A stretch of 64,000 bases of DNA from positions 1 to 64,000 of the forward strand of contig PWMW01000285.1 in assembly GCA_003559095.1 (NCBI GenBank), given 5' to 3'. The position numbers were made by a program, and so were the translations under genes. Positions 18,022-26,956 of the stretch are shown here, piece by piece. Origin of the DNA: Clostridiales bacterium. Its GTDB lineage: Bacteria > Bacillota > Limnochordia > Darwinibacteriales > B1SED10-159. Numbering within the stretch: position 1 is the stretch's first letter; every line of letters begins with the position of its first letter. The notes under the pieces are model-generated. The model searched no databases. It saw only the letters and a program-made list of their open reading frames with translations, and was not told the origin of the DNA.

Positions 18022-19500
18022 TCAAAGACCGTCGTTGAAGGACCGCTGCTCCCTTTGGCAGAGGCGCTGGATCAGGTGGCGGCCTGTGAGCATGGTGCCC
18101 GGTAGTCCCGGGGTAGCATCGAACCACTGCCCCACCATGTAAAGATTATCCAGGCTGGGGTGCTGCCAAGGCAGCTGTACTGGTTCCTGCTTCGGTCCTA
18201 TGACCCATCCCATGTAACTTCCCTGCCACAGGTTGGTGTAACGCTGGTACGTAATCGGTGTGGCAACGTCTACCATTTCCACGGCCCCCTTCACCTGTGG
18301 GAACCGACGCTCCAACTGCTCTTGAACCACTGCCGCCAGCTGCTGCTTTGCCTCGTGATAGGCATCGGGGTCTTGCGCCAAGCTCTCCCAATGCTGATAA
18401 TCGGCGAATACCGTGGATACGACCAAGGACTTCCCGGCTGGGGTCAACGATGGATCGAAGCCAAAATGCCGGAAACTTATATTCTTGTGTTCCAAGCCTG
18501 CCGGTGCCATGGGGTGCGGCAGGCGCAGATACAGTGTCTGGGGCTCCTGCGCCAGATCCGCGGCTACGCCGAAGGAAACCTGACAGGACGTGAATGTGCC
18601 CAAATGCCGGAAATGTTCATCCATCACAGGCGGGGTGTGCTCGCCCTGCAGCAGTTTGGCAAAAAGATGATAGGCATCGACACTGGAAACAACCGCATCG
18701 GCGTACACGTCACTGCCATCTCGCAGCTGAACGCCCACGGCCCGACCTTGATCAACAAGGATCTTCTGCACAGCCTCCCGCAGATGCAGAGTGCCGCCAG
18801 TGGCTTGATATTTCGCTGCCATATCCGCGGCCAACTGCAGTGAGCCGCCCTTGGGAAACCCGACATCATCGTTGTGCAGAGAGGCCAAGGTGGACAAAAG
18901 GACCAGCATGCTGTATTCCCGGGGAATGAAACGTGTCAGCAGCCGCCGCAGCCAGGTATTCTCAAAACGGGAGCAGTACTCTTCCACAGTTCGCCCCTGA
19001 TACTTGCGCAGAGGACGCAGAAAGGACCGCATGGACCACAGATGCTGCAAAGTACCTTTGAGTCCCACCAGATCACGGGGCTGGTCCACAGGCATACCTA
19101 GGGTAGCGAAGGTCCTGGCATCGGCCAGCAGCTGCCGGATGCGGCCGGCATCCTCTGGTGCCACCCGCAGGAGCTCATCCTCCAATACCTCGAGATTGCT
19201 GTGCCAGATCAGACGCTGCTCACCATCCTCCAAATGGTAAAATGTATCGAAGATATGAGCGTCCGTCAGATCCACACCCACAGCCTGCCAGGCGCGAAAC
19301 AACGCCGAATCCTGCTGGGTACCCAGCAGCCAGTGCAGACAGCCGTCCACCGTATACCCCTGGCGCTGCCAACCAGTGCAGAGACCCCCTGCGAGGCTGT
19401 TCTTTTCGAAAATCTCCGTCTCATAGCCATTGAGCTGGGCAAAAATGCCTGCTGCTAAGCCGGCAGTACCGCCACCAACGATGATCATCCGTGCACCCAT
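18022..19500 (-). CDS. FAD-dependent oxidoreductase, phytoene desaturase (CrtI)-like
   Basis: The 492-residue protein opens with an FAD dinucleotide fold (MIIVGGGTAGLAAGIFAQLNGYETEIFEKNSLAGGLCTGW), the pattern of the CrtI/amine-oxidase superfamily. Near the C-terminus the second FAD contact is 'NLYMVGQWFDATPGLPGTMLTGRHLIQRL'. Relatives desaturate or isomerise carotenoids or act as broad NAD(P)/FAD oxidoreductases; no carotenoid genes are nearby, so the substrate is unknown. ATG 19500 has AAGGAG about 8 nt upstream; 19518 lacks a site. The gene follows the epimerase gene by 39 nt, so the pair is likely cotranscribed. Confidence 0.82.
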   Translation of the reverse strand: MGARMIIVGGGTAGLAAGIFAQLNGYETEIFEKNSLAGGLCTGWQRQGYTVDGCLHWLLGTQQDSALFRAWQAVGVDLTDAHIFDTFYHLEDGEQRLIWHSNLEVLEDELLRVAPEDAGRIRQLLADARTFATLGMPVDQPRDLVGLKGTLQHLWSMRSFLRPLRKYQGRTVEEYCSRFENTWLRRLLTRFIPREYSMLVLLSTLASLHNDDVGFPKGGSLQLAADMAAKYQATGGTLHLREAVQKILVDQGRAVGVQLRDGSDVYADAVVSSVDAYHLFAKLLQGEHTPPVMDEHFRHLGTFTSCQVSFGVAADLAQEPQTLYLRLPHPMAPAGLEHKNISFRHFGFDPSLTPAGKSLVVSTVFADYQHWESLAQDPDAYHEAKQQLAAVVQEQLERRFPQVKGAVEMVDVATPITYQRYTNLWQGSYMGWVIGPKQEPVQLPWQHPSLDNLYMVGQWFDATPGLPGTMLTGRHLIQRLCQREQRSFNDGL

Positions 19501-19539
19501 TTGGCATCTCCTTCGCAAATATGCCTCCCAGCGGTCGTG

Positions 19540-20490
19540 TTAGCCGATCGTCTGCAGCCCTAAGGAATCCAGTGTCTGCCGCAGTCCCTGCTTTAAGCCG
19601 ACCTCCGCCGCCCAATCCAACTCTCGCCTGGCCTTATCCACATCGAAGTAGCTGTGGAGAATATCACCGGGGCGAGCCGGCCGATACGCCACGGGCAGGT
19701 CCAGTCCCGTGACATGGACCATGGCCTCGTAGATGTCGAGCACGCTGGTGGCCTGGCCGGTGCCGACGTTGAAAATTCCTCCACTGCCCGCCGCAAGAGC
19801 CGCTACATTGGCTCGAGCAACGTCTTTCACAAAAATAAAGTCTCGGGTCTGCTGGCCGTCACCGAAGATAACGGGGGTGCGCCCTTCTACAAAACAGCGT
19901 GCGAAAATGGAAACAACGCCGCCTTCACCGGTGGTTCCTTGGCCAGGACCATAGACGTTGGCATAACGCAGCACCGTGTAATCCAATCCATAGAGTTCCT
20001 TGAAAGCTGCCAAATAGTGTTCGGGCGTGTGCTTGGATATGCCGTAAAAGGACATAGGCGCTACGCTATGCTTTTCATCCACACCCAAATACTCCGGTTC
20101 CCCAAAGACAGCGGCCGATGATGCATAGACAATCTTGCTCACAGCTGCTGTCCGTGCAGCCTCCAAGACCGCTAAGGTGCCCAGGATGTTGATCTCGGCG
20201 TCGCGGCGCGGCTCAGCGATGGATGTCTGGACATCGATCTGCGCTGCCAAATGGATGATGGCTTGGGGCGCTACTTCCTTGACCAGAGGCCCAAAGCCTG
20301 CATCCAGAATACTCATCTGCGTGAACGCAACTTCAGCGGGAACATTGGCCCGTGAACCGACGCTGAGATCGTCCACCACTACGGGCTCGTAACCGCTGCG
20401 CAGCAGTTCAGCCACCACGTGGGGCCCAATGAAGCCCGCTCCTCCCGTGACAAGAACCCGCTGTGTTGTCCCTTCATGTATCTGCTGCAT
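19540..20490 (-). CDS. NAD-dependent sugar-nucleotide epimerase/dehydratase
   Basis: The 316-residue protein is an extended short-chain dehydrogenase of the UDP-glucose 4-epimerase group. VLVTGGAGFIGPHVVAELL is the NAD site. DDLSVGSRANVP follows, then 'HLAAQIDVQTS', 'YASSAAVFGEP', and the catalytic Tyr-x-x-x-Lys as SFYGISKHTPE. The C-terminal 'IFNVGTGQATSV... DILHSYFDVDKARRELDW' is typical of GalE-like enzymes. It should interconvert nucleotide sugars (4-epimerisation) for envelope polysaccharide or galactose use. ATG 20490 follows AGGGGAG by about 9 nt. It is upstream of, and probably cotranscribed with, the CrtI-like gene. Confidence 0.9.
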   Translation of the reverse strand: MQQIHEGTTQRVLVTGGAGFIGPHVVAELLRSGYEPVVVDDLSVGSRANVPAEVAFTQMSILDAGFGPLVKEVAPQAIIHLAAQIDVQTSIAEPRRDAEINILGTLAVLEAARTAAVSKIVYASSAAVFGEPEYLGVDEKHSVAPMSFYGISKHTPEHYLAAFKELYGLDYTVLRYANVYGPGQGTTGEGGVVSIFARCFVEGRTPVIFGDGQQTRDFIFVKDVARANVAALAAGSGGIFNVGTGQATSVLDIYEAMVHVTGLDLPVAYRPARPGDILHSYFDVDKARRELDWAAEVGLKQGLRQTLDSLGLQTIG

Positions 20491-20698
20491 CGTCTCTGCT
20501 CCCCTCATGTTGGGCCACCGTCAGGCTTCAGACCCTTCCTTATGCCTGCCGGGGTCGCCAGGCGCGGATTTTGGTGCACCCATCAAAACGTACGGTATTT
20601 CATTTCGGTGTTCCAAAAGCAAATACCTTCCCACCTAGGAAAGTGCCAGCTGTTGTCTGGGCAAGTCCAGTTCAAAGGGACGGGAAAGCTACTTACCC

Positions 20699-20727
20699 TT
20701 GCCAGGAGTCGGCCGATCCGTTACACT
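20699..20727 (+). promoter_or_regulatory. Sigma-A-type promoter for nitrilase gene
   Basis: TTGCCA and TACACT are separated by 17 bp and lie 30 bp before the start codon at 20757, close to the ribosome site AAGGAG. This is the best promoter match in the divergent 20491-20756 gap. Confidence 0.5.
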
Positions 20728-20756
20728 ACAAACAAAACAAGCAAGGAGTGTTGGCC

Positions 20757-21599
20757 ATGGAATGCAGGCCGCAGGATGCACTACGAATCAGCCTCATGCA
20801 GCTGCCGGTGGGAGCCGACAAAAACGAAAACCTTCAGCGGGTCGATGATGCCTTGACAGGGCTGAAGCCTGGCGTTCACATGGCCGTACTGCCAGAAATG
20901 TTCTGCTGTCCTTATGAGATTCAGCGATTCCCCCAATATGCGGAAGCCTCTGCGGACGACCCTGCCCGCCGATTCTTGGCGGCCGCTGCCCGCAAGTATG
21001 GCATCTGCTTAGTGGGGGGCTCCATCCCAGAACAAGACGGCGAAGCGCTGTATAATACCAGCTTTATCTGGAGTCCTGAGGGCACACTGTGGGGCAGGCA
21101 TCGCAAACTTCATCGCTTTGATGTGGACATTCCCGGAACCCTGACGGTGCAGGAATCACAGGTGGTGGCCGCTGGCAGCAGCGGCACCATTTTCCAATGG
21201 GGCCCTTGGCGCATCGGCGTCGCCATCTGCTACGACATCCGATTTCCAGAATTGATTCGGGCGTATGCGGATGCCGCGGTGGATGTGCTGCTCCTGCCGG
21301 CCGTGTTCAACACCACAACGGGACCGGCCCACTGGCGAGATCTGCTGCGCATGCGGGCCGTGGACTACCAGATGTACGTCGTCGGCGTCTCACCGGCCCG
21401 CAGCACAGAGGGTTCGTACCGAGCCTACGGCCACTCCTTGGTGGCCGACCCTTGGGGTGAGATCGTGGTGGAAGCTGGTACCGAACCGGCAGTACTCACT
21501 GTCGAACTGCAGAAGGCTCGGCTCCGGCAAATTCGCCGCCAGCTTCCTTTGGCGGCTGCCCTGCGGCGCCCGTACACCGTTGAACAGCAAGGCCCATGA
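20757..21599 (+). CDS. Carbon-nitrogen hydrolase, omega-amidase/nitrilase family
   Basis: The 280-residue protein has the complete nitrilase-superfamily triad: Glu47 in 'VLPEMFCCPYE', Lys117 in 'GRHRKLHRFDVDIPG' and Cys158 in 'GVAICYDIRFPEL'. 'HRKLHLFDVDIPG'-type text and 'CYDIRFPEL' are characteristic of the omega-amidase (NIT2-like) branch, which hydrolyses alpha-ketoglutaramate or alpha-ketosuccinamate to the keto acid and ammonia in the cytoplasm. The C-terminal 'YRAYGHSLVADPWGEIVVEA' is also typical. ATG 20757 has AAGGAG about 9 nt upstream; the open frame continues back to 20463 but that part lies in the promoter region. Single-gene unit. Confidence 0.92.
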   Translation: MECRPQDALRISLMQLPVGADKNENLQRVDDALTGLKPGVHMAVLPEMFCCPYEIQRFPQYAEASADDPARRFLAAAARKYGICLVGGSIPEQDGEALYNTSFIWSPEGTLWGRHRKLHRFDVDIPGTLTVQESQVVAAGSSGTIFQWGPWRIGVAICYDIRFPELIRAYADAAVDVLLLPAVFNTTTGPAHWRDLLRMRAVDYQMYVVGVSPARSTEGSYRAYGHSLVADPWGEIVVEAGTEPAVLTVELQKARLRQIRRQLPLAAALRRPYTVEQQGP

Positions 21600-21789
21600 C
21601 CTCGCTCTGAAGCCGCAGTGGTTTGGTGGCAGATGGCAGCAAACATCGCTTCTCAGCAGGGGGCGGGCTCGAATCGCACCGATGCCGTCGCGGTCGCATT
21701 ACCGACGATCGACGCCACGGAGAGCTGCAAAAAAGGGGCGCATATCGACATAATTCGTGATATAACGGACAGACATCGTATTCCGTTTA

Positions 21790-21970
21790 TGTTATTCTTG
21801 GTTTAACAAGAGGAACAATTCTTCTTGGACAACAGTGCCGCTGCTGCCGGCACTGACGCCGCGAGCCCAACAAAAAAAATACACTCGTCCAACAATCGTC
21901 AGCAGAGACAACTATGGTGCTCGCAAGCGTCGGATCTACAAAACCCTCCGGATACCCGGAGGGTTTTTCC
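21790..21970 (+). ncRNA. Possible structured RNA or long 3' leader ending in a terminator
   Basis: This stretch has no supported gene but contains a perfect 8-bp hairpin (CAGTGCCG/CGGCACTG, 21833-21855) and ends in the strong terminator at 21939. It begins 190 bp after the nitrilase stop. It could be a small RNA, or simply untranslated 3' sequence; no convincing promoter was identified. Confidence 0.25.
21939..21970 (+). terminator. Rho-independent terminator between convergent genes
   Basis: An ACCCTCCGG...CCGGAGGGT stem with a small loop is followed by five Ts on the plus strand and is preceded by an A run. It could therefore also serve the minus-strand DUF1638 gene that ends at 22013. Confidence 0.88.
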
Positions 21971-22012
21971 GTCGTTATTCACGCAGCTCCCTGTGATGAC
22001 AATGGCCGGGTT

Positions 22013-22753
22013 CTAGTGGTCGGGCTCATCGACAGCTTCGACGATCTTCACCCAATCATAGACACCGCTGATGCGCTGGCCTGCCTCGACCCGTAAGAAC
22101 GCATCGGGCTCCCAAGGTCCGTGCAGGAGGCGCTGCAGTAGTTGGATGCTTCCGGGAAGAACCTTGAAGGTCCGTCCAGCGGCCGCCGCCCGTTCCCGCG
22201 CCTGTTCCACGGCACTGCGGGGGGTGGTTTCGGGAACGTCCACGAAGACCACGGGTTGGTTCTGGGCATTGGGGTGCATGGTCTCCCAGATATAACGGGC
22301 ATTATCTTCACCATAGGTGTCGATGAGCTGGCGCAGGGACATCTCGTCGGAACCAACACCGGCTTCATGGAACAACGTATCTCCCCGTTCCATGTAGCCC
22401 ACCGCGGAAAAGGGCTGGCTGGGGCACTCTCGGAAATGCTCGGTAAAACGTTCCTTAGATCCCAAAAACAGCGTACAGCAATCGTGAGCACGGGGAAGGA
22501 TCAGCGGGGTCTGCCGGGCACGAATGTCCACCAAACCGCCGCCGCAGAGACCGTAGGCCAAGAGCACCGCATCGTATTGGACGGTGTCGGCCTCGGCGGC
22601 ATCAATTTCCTGCTGCACCGTATCCCGTAAGGTATCGCGATAATCATGGGCGTCTTTCTTGGTAAATACCAGGTCGAGGGTGTGAGGGCTGGTGGCTGCG
22701 GCCAAACACAGCTCCCGCAGCAGCACTTCACAGGCAATGCATTTTAATCGCAC
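22013..22753 (-). CDS. DUF1638 protein
   Basis: The 246-residue protein matches DUF1638: 'CIACEVLLRELC' at the start, 'YDAVLLAYGLCGGGLVDI' mid-chain and 'LILPRAHDCCTLFLGSKERF' thereafter, with several conserved cysteines that may bind metal or a cofactor. In methylotrophic and acetogenic anaerobes this family is encoded beside MtaA/MtbA-like methyltransferases and corrinoid proteins. Here it follows a UroD-type methyltransferase by 302 nt. Its biochemical role is unknown. GTG 22753 has GGAGG 7 nt upstream. The terminator at 21939 probably ends the transcript. Confidence 0.85.
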   Translation of the reverse strand: MRLKCIACEVLLRELCLAAATSPHTLDLVFTKKDAHDYRDTLRDTVQQEIDAAEADTVQYDAVLLAYGLCGGGLVDIRARQTPLILPRAHDCCTLFLGSKERFTEHFRECPSQPFSAVGYMERGDTLFHEAGVGSDEMSLRQLIDTYGEDNARYIWETMHPNAQNQPVVFVDVPETTPRSAVEQARERAAAAGRTFKVLPGSIQLLQRLLHGPWEPDAFLRVEAGQRISGVYDWVKIVEAVDEPDH

Positions 22754-23055
22754 AAAAATTCCTCCGTCTCCATTGGTTCGTGGTCAAGGTCATGAGCATG
22801 GTCTGGTGTCCATGGATGGGCGCAGCTGGCGGTTGGGGCCTACCTTAGCTGGCCTGCCTCGAAAATGGGCGGTCGTTCCGATTCTCATATTTCATGGTGT
22901 CAGGTCACTGACATGGGTGTCTGTTTCACAGACGTGTTTCCCCTCCCAACATTAACGGGCCTCCTCGGAGAAACGCCTGATAAACGGCGTTTCGCGCTCG
23001 ATCGTAAACCACGCATGCTGCTCGATGAAACAGGGCTGCTAGGGATACCTGCTCT
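22754..23055. other. Intergenic region with hairpin resembling the 124-bp repeat
   Basis: The 302-bp gap has no gene. At 22970-22993 a perfect 8-bp hairpin GAAACGCC-tgataaac-GGCGTTTC, followed by GCG, has the same outline as the hairpin of the 14.3-kb repeats (GAAATCCC-gatgaac-GGGATTTC-GCG) but with different paired bases. A second inverted repeat, GTCTGT/ACAGAC, lies at 22918-22934. Confidence 0.6.
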
Positions 23056-24054
23056 TTAACGTTCGTGCAGGGCATTGCAGAGGGCAGCCAGGTTGGCTTC
23101 CGGTGTGCCCATGGGAATTTCGCAGCCAGCTCCCGCCAAGAACGGTGGGCCCACCTCAGCATACAGTTTCTGCAACGACACGGCAATTTCCTGGGGCGCT
23201 CCTGCGGCCACGACGGCCACGGGGTCAATATTCGCTGTCAGAACGGTCTGCGGCCCGAACGTTTGGCGCGCCTTGGTGAGGTCCACCTGCCAATCCGTGT
23301 CGATAATATCGGCACCCACAGCCGCCATGTCCGTTAAGAGATGACTGGTGTTCCCACAAATGTGCAAACGGACCCAAGCACCAGCAGCGTGGATCGCTTC
23401 CACCAACTGCTGCTGGCGCGGCAGGACGAACTGCCGATACATAGCGGGTGAAATCTGGCTGGCAATGGCATCACCGATGCCGATGGTATCCGCGCCCAGG
23501 GCAATCTGCTCCCGGGCAAAGGCCGTTCCCACCTCGACGCAGCGATCCATGAGATCCTCGACAAAATGCGGTTCCTCCACCAGATCCATCAGCAGTTGCG
23601 TCACTCCCCGCAGATCAGCTGCCTCGGCGATGGGCCCTTCGATCCATCCCAAGAGCGAATGGCTCTGCCCCACCTGCCGCTGCAGTTCTTCCACGGCCCG
23701 CAGACGATCCAACAGGCGCGGACTTGTCCAGGGATCAGGCTGTTTGAGCAGTGCAAGGTCACGGGACGCAGCCAAGGGCGGCTGGCAGTGGGGAACCGCA
23801 TGCTCCTGGTACGTGATGCTGCCGCCAAACCCTGAGGTCTCGCGGTAGGGGTCTGAGATCACACTGGCCTGAGCGATGGCATAGTGTTCCAAACAATGCA
23901 GATTGGCCTCCACCAGCACCCGATAATCTGAGGCAAAGGCTCCGTAATTGGAGCGGATACTCTGGGCAGCCCAGCCCATGAGAATGGGTACCGCGGGGAC
24001 AAAAGCAGCCGGCTCACCCCGCAATACCTTGGTATAGCACTGCTTCTCTGTCAT
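23056..24054 (-). CDS. Uroporphyrinogen decarboxylase-family methyltransferase (MtaA/MtbA-like)
   Basis: The 332-residue protein has the UroD-type barrel used by methylcobamide:CoM-like methyltransferases. The zinc ligands of that branch are present: His231 and Cys233 in LHICGNTSH, and Cys311 in AGAGCEIP. 'GIGDAIASQISPAMYRQFVLP' is the matching substrate-side strand. True UroD enzymes lack this His-x-Cys...Cys set, so this should move methyl groups between a corrinoid protein and a thiol or similar acceptor. ATG 24054 follows AAGGAGG by about 8 nt; the longer frame to 24210 overlaps the permease. It is placed after a CUT2 sugar importer and before DUF1638. Confidence 0.85.
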   Translation of the reverse strand: MTEKQCYTKVLRGEPAAFVPAVPILMGWAAQSIRSNYGAFASDYRVLVEANLHCLEHYAIAQASVISDPYRETSGFGGSITYQEHAVPHCQPPLAASRDLALLKQPDPWTSPRLLDRLRAVEELQRQVGQSHSLLGWIEGPIAEAADLRGVTQLLMDLVEEPHFVEDLMDRCVEVGTAFAREQIALGADTIGIGDAIASQISPAMYRQFVLPRQQQLVEAIHAAGAWVRLHICGNTSHLLTDMAAVGADIIDTDWQVDLTKARQTFGPQTVLTANIDPVAVVAAGAPQEIAVSLQKLYAEVGPPFLAGAGCEIPMGTPEANLAALCNALHER

Positions 24055-24206
24055 ATGTTTTCCTCCTTGGTGCACTGTCAACAGCTGCGATGCTTCACCC
24101 ACTGCTGCGTCAATCCTGCGAGTTTCACGCCTTGGCAGCATCTTCATGCCAGCGCAGAGAAAGAACCCCATCCCTGATGAGATAGGGCCCGGGTTGGACG
24201 CAGCAC

Positions 24207-25223
24207 TCAACGCTTTTCACGGTACGAGTAGGTACTGATGAACACGGCTGCAATCAGAACGAGACCGATGATCAACTCAATGAAGTAGGCACTGGTTCCA
24301 ATCATCACCAGGCCGTTACGGACCACGCCCATGATCATGGCACCAATGAACGAACCACCGATGGTCCCCACGCCTCCGAAGAGCGAAGTACCGCCGACCA
24401 CGGTTCCGGCAATGACCTGCAGTTCCATGCCCTGTCCTGCCGTGGGCGTTACACCTGTCAAATACGATAAGGCGATAATACCGGCCAAACCAGCAGCCAT
24501 CCCCGTAAGCATAAAATTGGTAATCCGCACGCGGTCTGTGTTGATTCCAGAAAGGTGGGCTGCCTCAACGTTGCCGCCCACTGCGAACACCTTGTAGCCA
24601 TAGCTGGTTCGGTGCAGCAGGAATGCTCCCAAGATGGCTACACCCACAAACCACAGGGCTGGCACAGGAATGTTGCCAAACACGCGGGCACCAGTAACAT
24701 TGAAGTATTCCGCTGGCAGACGCACCGAGATCGGCCGTCCACCCGAAATCACCAGGGCCAGCCCGCGATAGATCATCATCGTTCCTAAGGTCACAATAAA
24801 AGCAGGTATCTGTCCTTTCACAGCCACAATCCCGTTGAATAAGCCCAGGAGAGCACCCGTGACGAGACCGAGAAAACTGGCCAACCAAATGTTCATGCTG
24901 TACTGCGTGAACAATGTCGCCACAACGATACCCACCACGGCATAGGTCGAACCCACCGACAAGTCGATATCTTTGGAGATAATGACGAATGTCATGGCCA
25001 TGATGATCAAGCCATTGATGGATACCTGGCGCATAATATTTAACATATTCGGTGTTGTCAAGAAGCGCTCCGACGTCATGGTGAAGAAAAACCCGATCAG
25101 CAAGAGAGCTCCCAATACACCCAATTCACGGCGGCCTTTGGCGAATGCCAGAAGCTTCTGCAGGGTGGTTTTTTGGACCGCTCCGTTATCATTTTGATCA
25201 TTGTTCGCTGGTGCCTTGCTCAT
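24207..25223 (-). CDS. ABC sugar transporter permease, CUT2 (RbsC-like)
   Basis: The 338-residue inner-membrane protein has eight to ten hydrophobic segments and the RbsC-family text 'INGLIIMAMTFVIISKDIDLSVGSTYAVVGIV' and 'QVIAGTVVGGTSLFGGVGTIGGSFIGAMIMGVVRNGL'. The latter includes the cytoplasmic EAA-like coupling region. It forms the pore of a ribose/xylose-type importer with the ATPase encoded 14 nt upstream and the binding protein above that. ATG 25223 follows GGGAGGGG at about 7 nt. The short soluble N-terminus (SKAPANNDQNDN) is unusual only in being rich in Asn and Asp. Confidence 0.93.
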   Translation of the reverse strand: MSKAPANNDQNDNGAVQKTTLQKLLAFAKGRRELGVLGALLLIGFFFTMTSERFLTTPNMLNIMRQVSINGLIIMAMTFVIISKDIDLSVGSTYAVVGIVVATLFTQYSMNIWLASFLGLVTGALLGLFNGIVAVKGQIPAFIVTLGTMMIYRGLALVISGGRPISVRLPAEYFNVTGARVFGNIPVPALWFVGVAILGAFLLHRTSYGYKVFAVGGNVEAAHLSGINTDRVRITNFMLTGMAAGLAGIIALSYLTGVTPTAGQGMELQVIAGTVVGGTSLFGGVGTIGGSFIGAMIMGVVRNGLVMIGTSAYFIELIIGLVLIAAVFISTYSYREKR

Positions 25224-25236
25224 ACGTGTCCCCTCC

Positions 25237-26733
25237 CTACTTCTTCGTGGCCAAAGCCATAACCTTCTCTGTGGTAGCTTCGTGGGCCGGGTACTCACCT
25301 TGAATGGTGCCATTGGCCATAACCAGCACCCGATCGCTGATGGCCAAAAGTTCTTCCAGATCTGAAGAAATTACGATAATGGACAGTCCCTGTGTCACCA
25401 GCTCCTGGATAACTCGGCGGATTTCGGCCTTGGCACCCACATCCACGCCCCGCGTGGGCTCATCCAACAGCAGTACCTTAGGACGGGCATTGAGCCACCG
25501 ACTGAGCACCACCTTCTGCTGGTTACCGCCGCTGAGGTAACGAATCTTCTGCTCCAATCCCGGCGTTCGGATCTGCAGTTCTTTCACAGACGCTCGCCCC
25601 AGCTGTTTGATCTCCTTGTTGTCCAACACCAACCGCAGCGTGGTCAAACGGTCGATAATGGCTGTACTCATATTCTGCCAGATATTCATCTCCCAAAACA
25701 CTCCGAGGTTGCGCCGATCTTCTGTCAAGTACCCTATTCCCAGATCGATAGCCTGCCGTGGTGAGCGAATCCGTCGCGGCACACCCTCCACCTCAATGGT
25801 TCCAGAATCTGCAGGATACGCGCCAAAGATGCAAGTGGCCAGTTCTGTGCGTCCAGCGCCTTGAATTCCCGCAATGCCGAGGATCTCCTGTTTATGAAGG
25901 GAAAAGTTAATCTCACGCAGCCGCAGACTTTTCTTGGACAGATCCTTGACGCGCAGCACCACTTCACCCTGCCTGATTTCGTGTTCCTTGCGGCTGGGAG
26001 GCGGCACATTGCCCACCATCATGCGCACAATATCATCGATGGATGTATCCTTCGTATCCTTGGTATCCACATGCTGGCCATTGCGCAGCACAGTGACCCG
26101 GTCGGTAATCTGCATCATCTCACTAAGGATATGACTGACTATCAGAATGGTCGTACCTTCAGCCTGCAGTTTGCGCAGAACCGCGAACAACGTCTCCACT
26201 TCACTGGGAGTCAGGGCCGCCGTGGGCTCGTCCATAATGATGAAGCGGCTTTCTGTACTCAAGGCCTGCACGATGGCGGTCAACTGCTTCATAGCCACGC
26301 TCAAACGACCCACGGGTCGACGCGGATCCACCGATTGCCCGATCTGAGCGAACAGCTCCACAGTGCGCCGTTCCATGGCCTTGGTATCCGGTTGGCTCAA
26401 GCCTTTCAGAATAGGATTGCCCAAAAACACATTTTGGGCAATACTCAAGTTGTTGCAGAGGGGTATTTCCTGGTGCACGATGGTAATGCCGCGCTGCTCT
26501 GCCTCTACGGGGCTGTGGATTTCCACGGGGTGGCCGTCGAGATAGACCTGTCCCTTATCCTTGCGATAGATACCACCGGTGATCTTGATCAGCGTTGACT
26601 TGCCTGCTCCATTTTCCCCGATGAGGCCGTGAATATCGCCGGGGCGGATCGCAAAGGAGACGTCGTCCAAGGCCTGGACGCCGCCAAACCGCTTGCTGAT
26701 GTTCTCGTAGCGAATTAATGTATCCTGGGCCAT
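25237..26733 (-). CDS. ABC sugar transporter ATPase, CUT2 (RbsA-like, two domains)
   Basis: The 498-residue protein contains two fused ATP-binding cassettes as in RbsA/XylG. The first has Walker A GENGAGKST (about residues 39-47), the signature 'VGRLSVAMKQ' and Walker B 'FIIMDEPTAAL'. The second has a degenerate Walker A (GIQGAGRTEL), signature 'LSGGNQQKV' and Walker B 'VLLLDEPTRGVD'. This asymmetry is normal for CUT2 importers, where one site drives transport. It energises uptake with the permease downstream. ATG 26733 follows GGGAGGTG by 7 nt; the longer frame to 26910 has no site. Confidence 0.94.
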   Translation of the reverse strand: MAQDTLIRYENISKRFGGVQALDDVSFAIRPGDIHGLIGENGAGKSTLIKITGGIYRKDKGQVYLDGHPVEIHSPVEAEQRGITIVHQEIPLCNNLSIAQNVFLGNPILKGLSQPDTKAMERRTVELFAQIGQSVDPRRPVGRLSVAMKQLTAIVQALSTESRFIIMDEPTAALTPSEVETLFAVLRKLQAEGTTILIVSHILSEMMQITDRVTVLRNGQHVDTKDTKDTSIDDIVRMMVGNVPPPSRKEHEIRQGEVVLRVKDLSKKSLRLREINFSLHKQEILGIAGIQGAGRTELATCIFGAYPADSGTIEVEGVPRRIRSPRQAIDLGIGYLTEDRRNLGVFWEMNIWQNMSTAIIDRLTTLRLVLDNKEIKQLGRASVKELQIRTPGLEQKIRYLSGGNQQKVVLSRWLNARPKVLLLDEPTRGVDVGAKAEIRRVIQELVTQGLSIIVISSDLEELLAISDRVLVMANGTIQGEYPAHEATTEKVMALATKK

Positions 26734-26956
26734 AGCCACACCTCCCGAAAAGGGCATAGCACCGGACCGCAATCCGGTGCTATCCAATACGCATCTGGGA
26801 TCTCCGTATCCGCATGACGAATGTCTGTCACATCCCACTGCTAGCTGGCCAGCCCACACACAACGAGCGCTGCGCCAACACCGGTGGGCCTTTCCAGCCC
26901 CAGCATTCACGTTCGGCAGCGGTCCAGCTTACGGCGGGGAGATCCCTGCACATGTC

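Noticed and set aside
21600-21720. Possible tRNA suggested by GGCTCGAATCGCACC near 21668
   Set aside because: No matching acceptor or anticodon arm could be built around this T-arm-like word.
25861-26598. 245-residue plus-strand frame opposite the ABC ATPase gene
   Set aside because: It is an antisense shadow of a clear RbsA-type gene.
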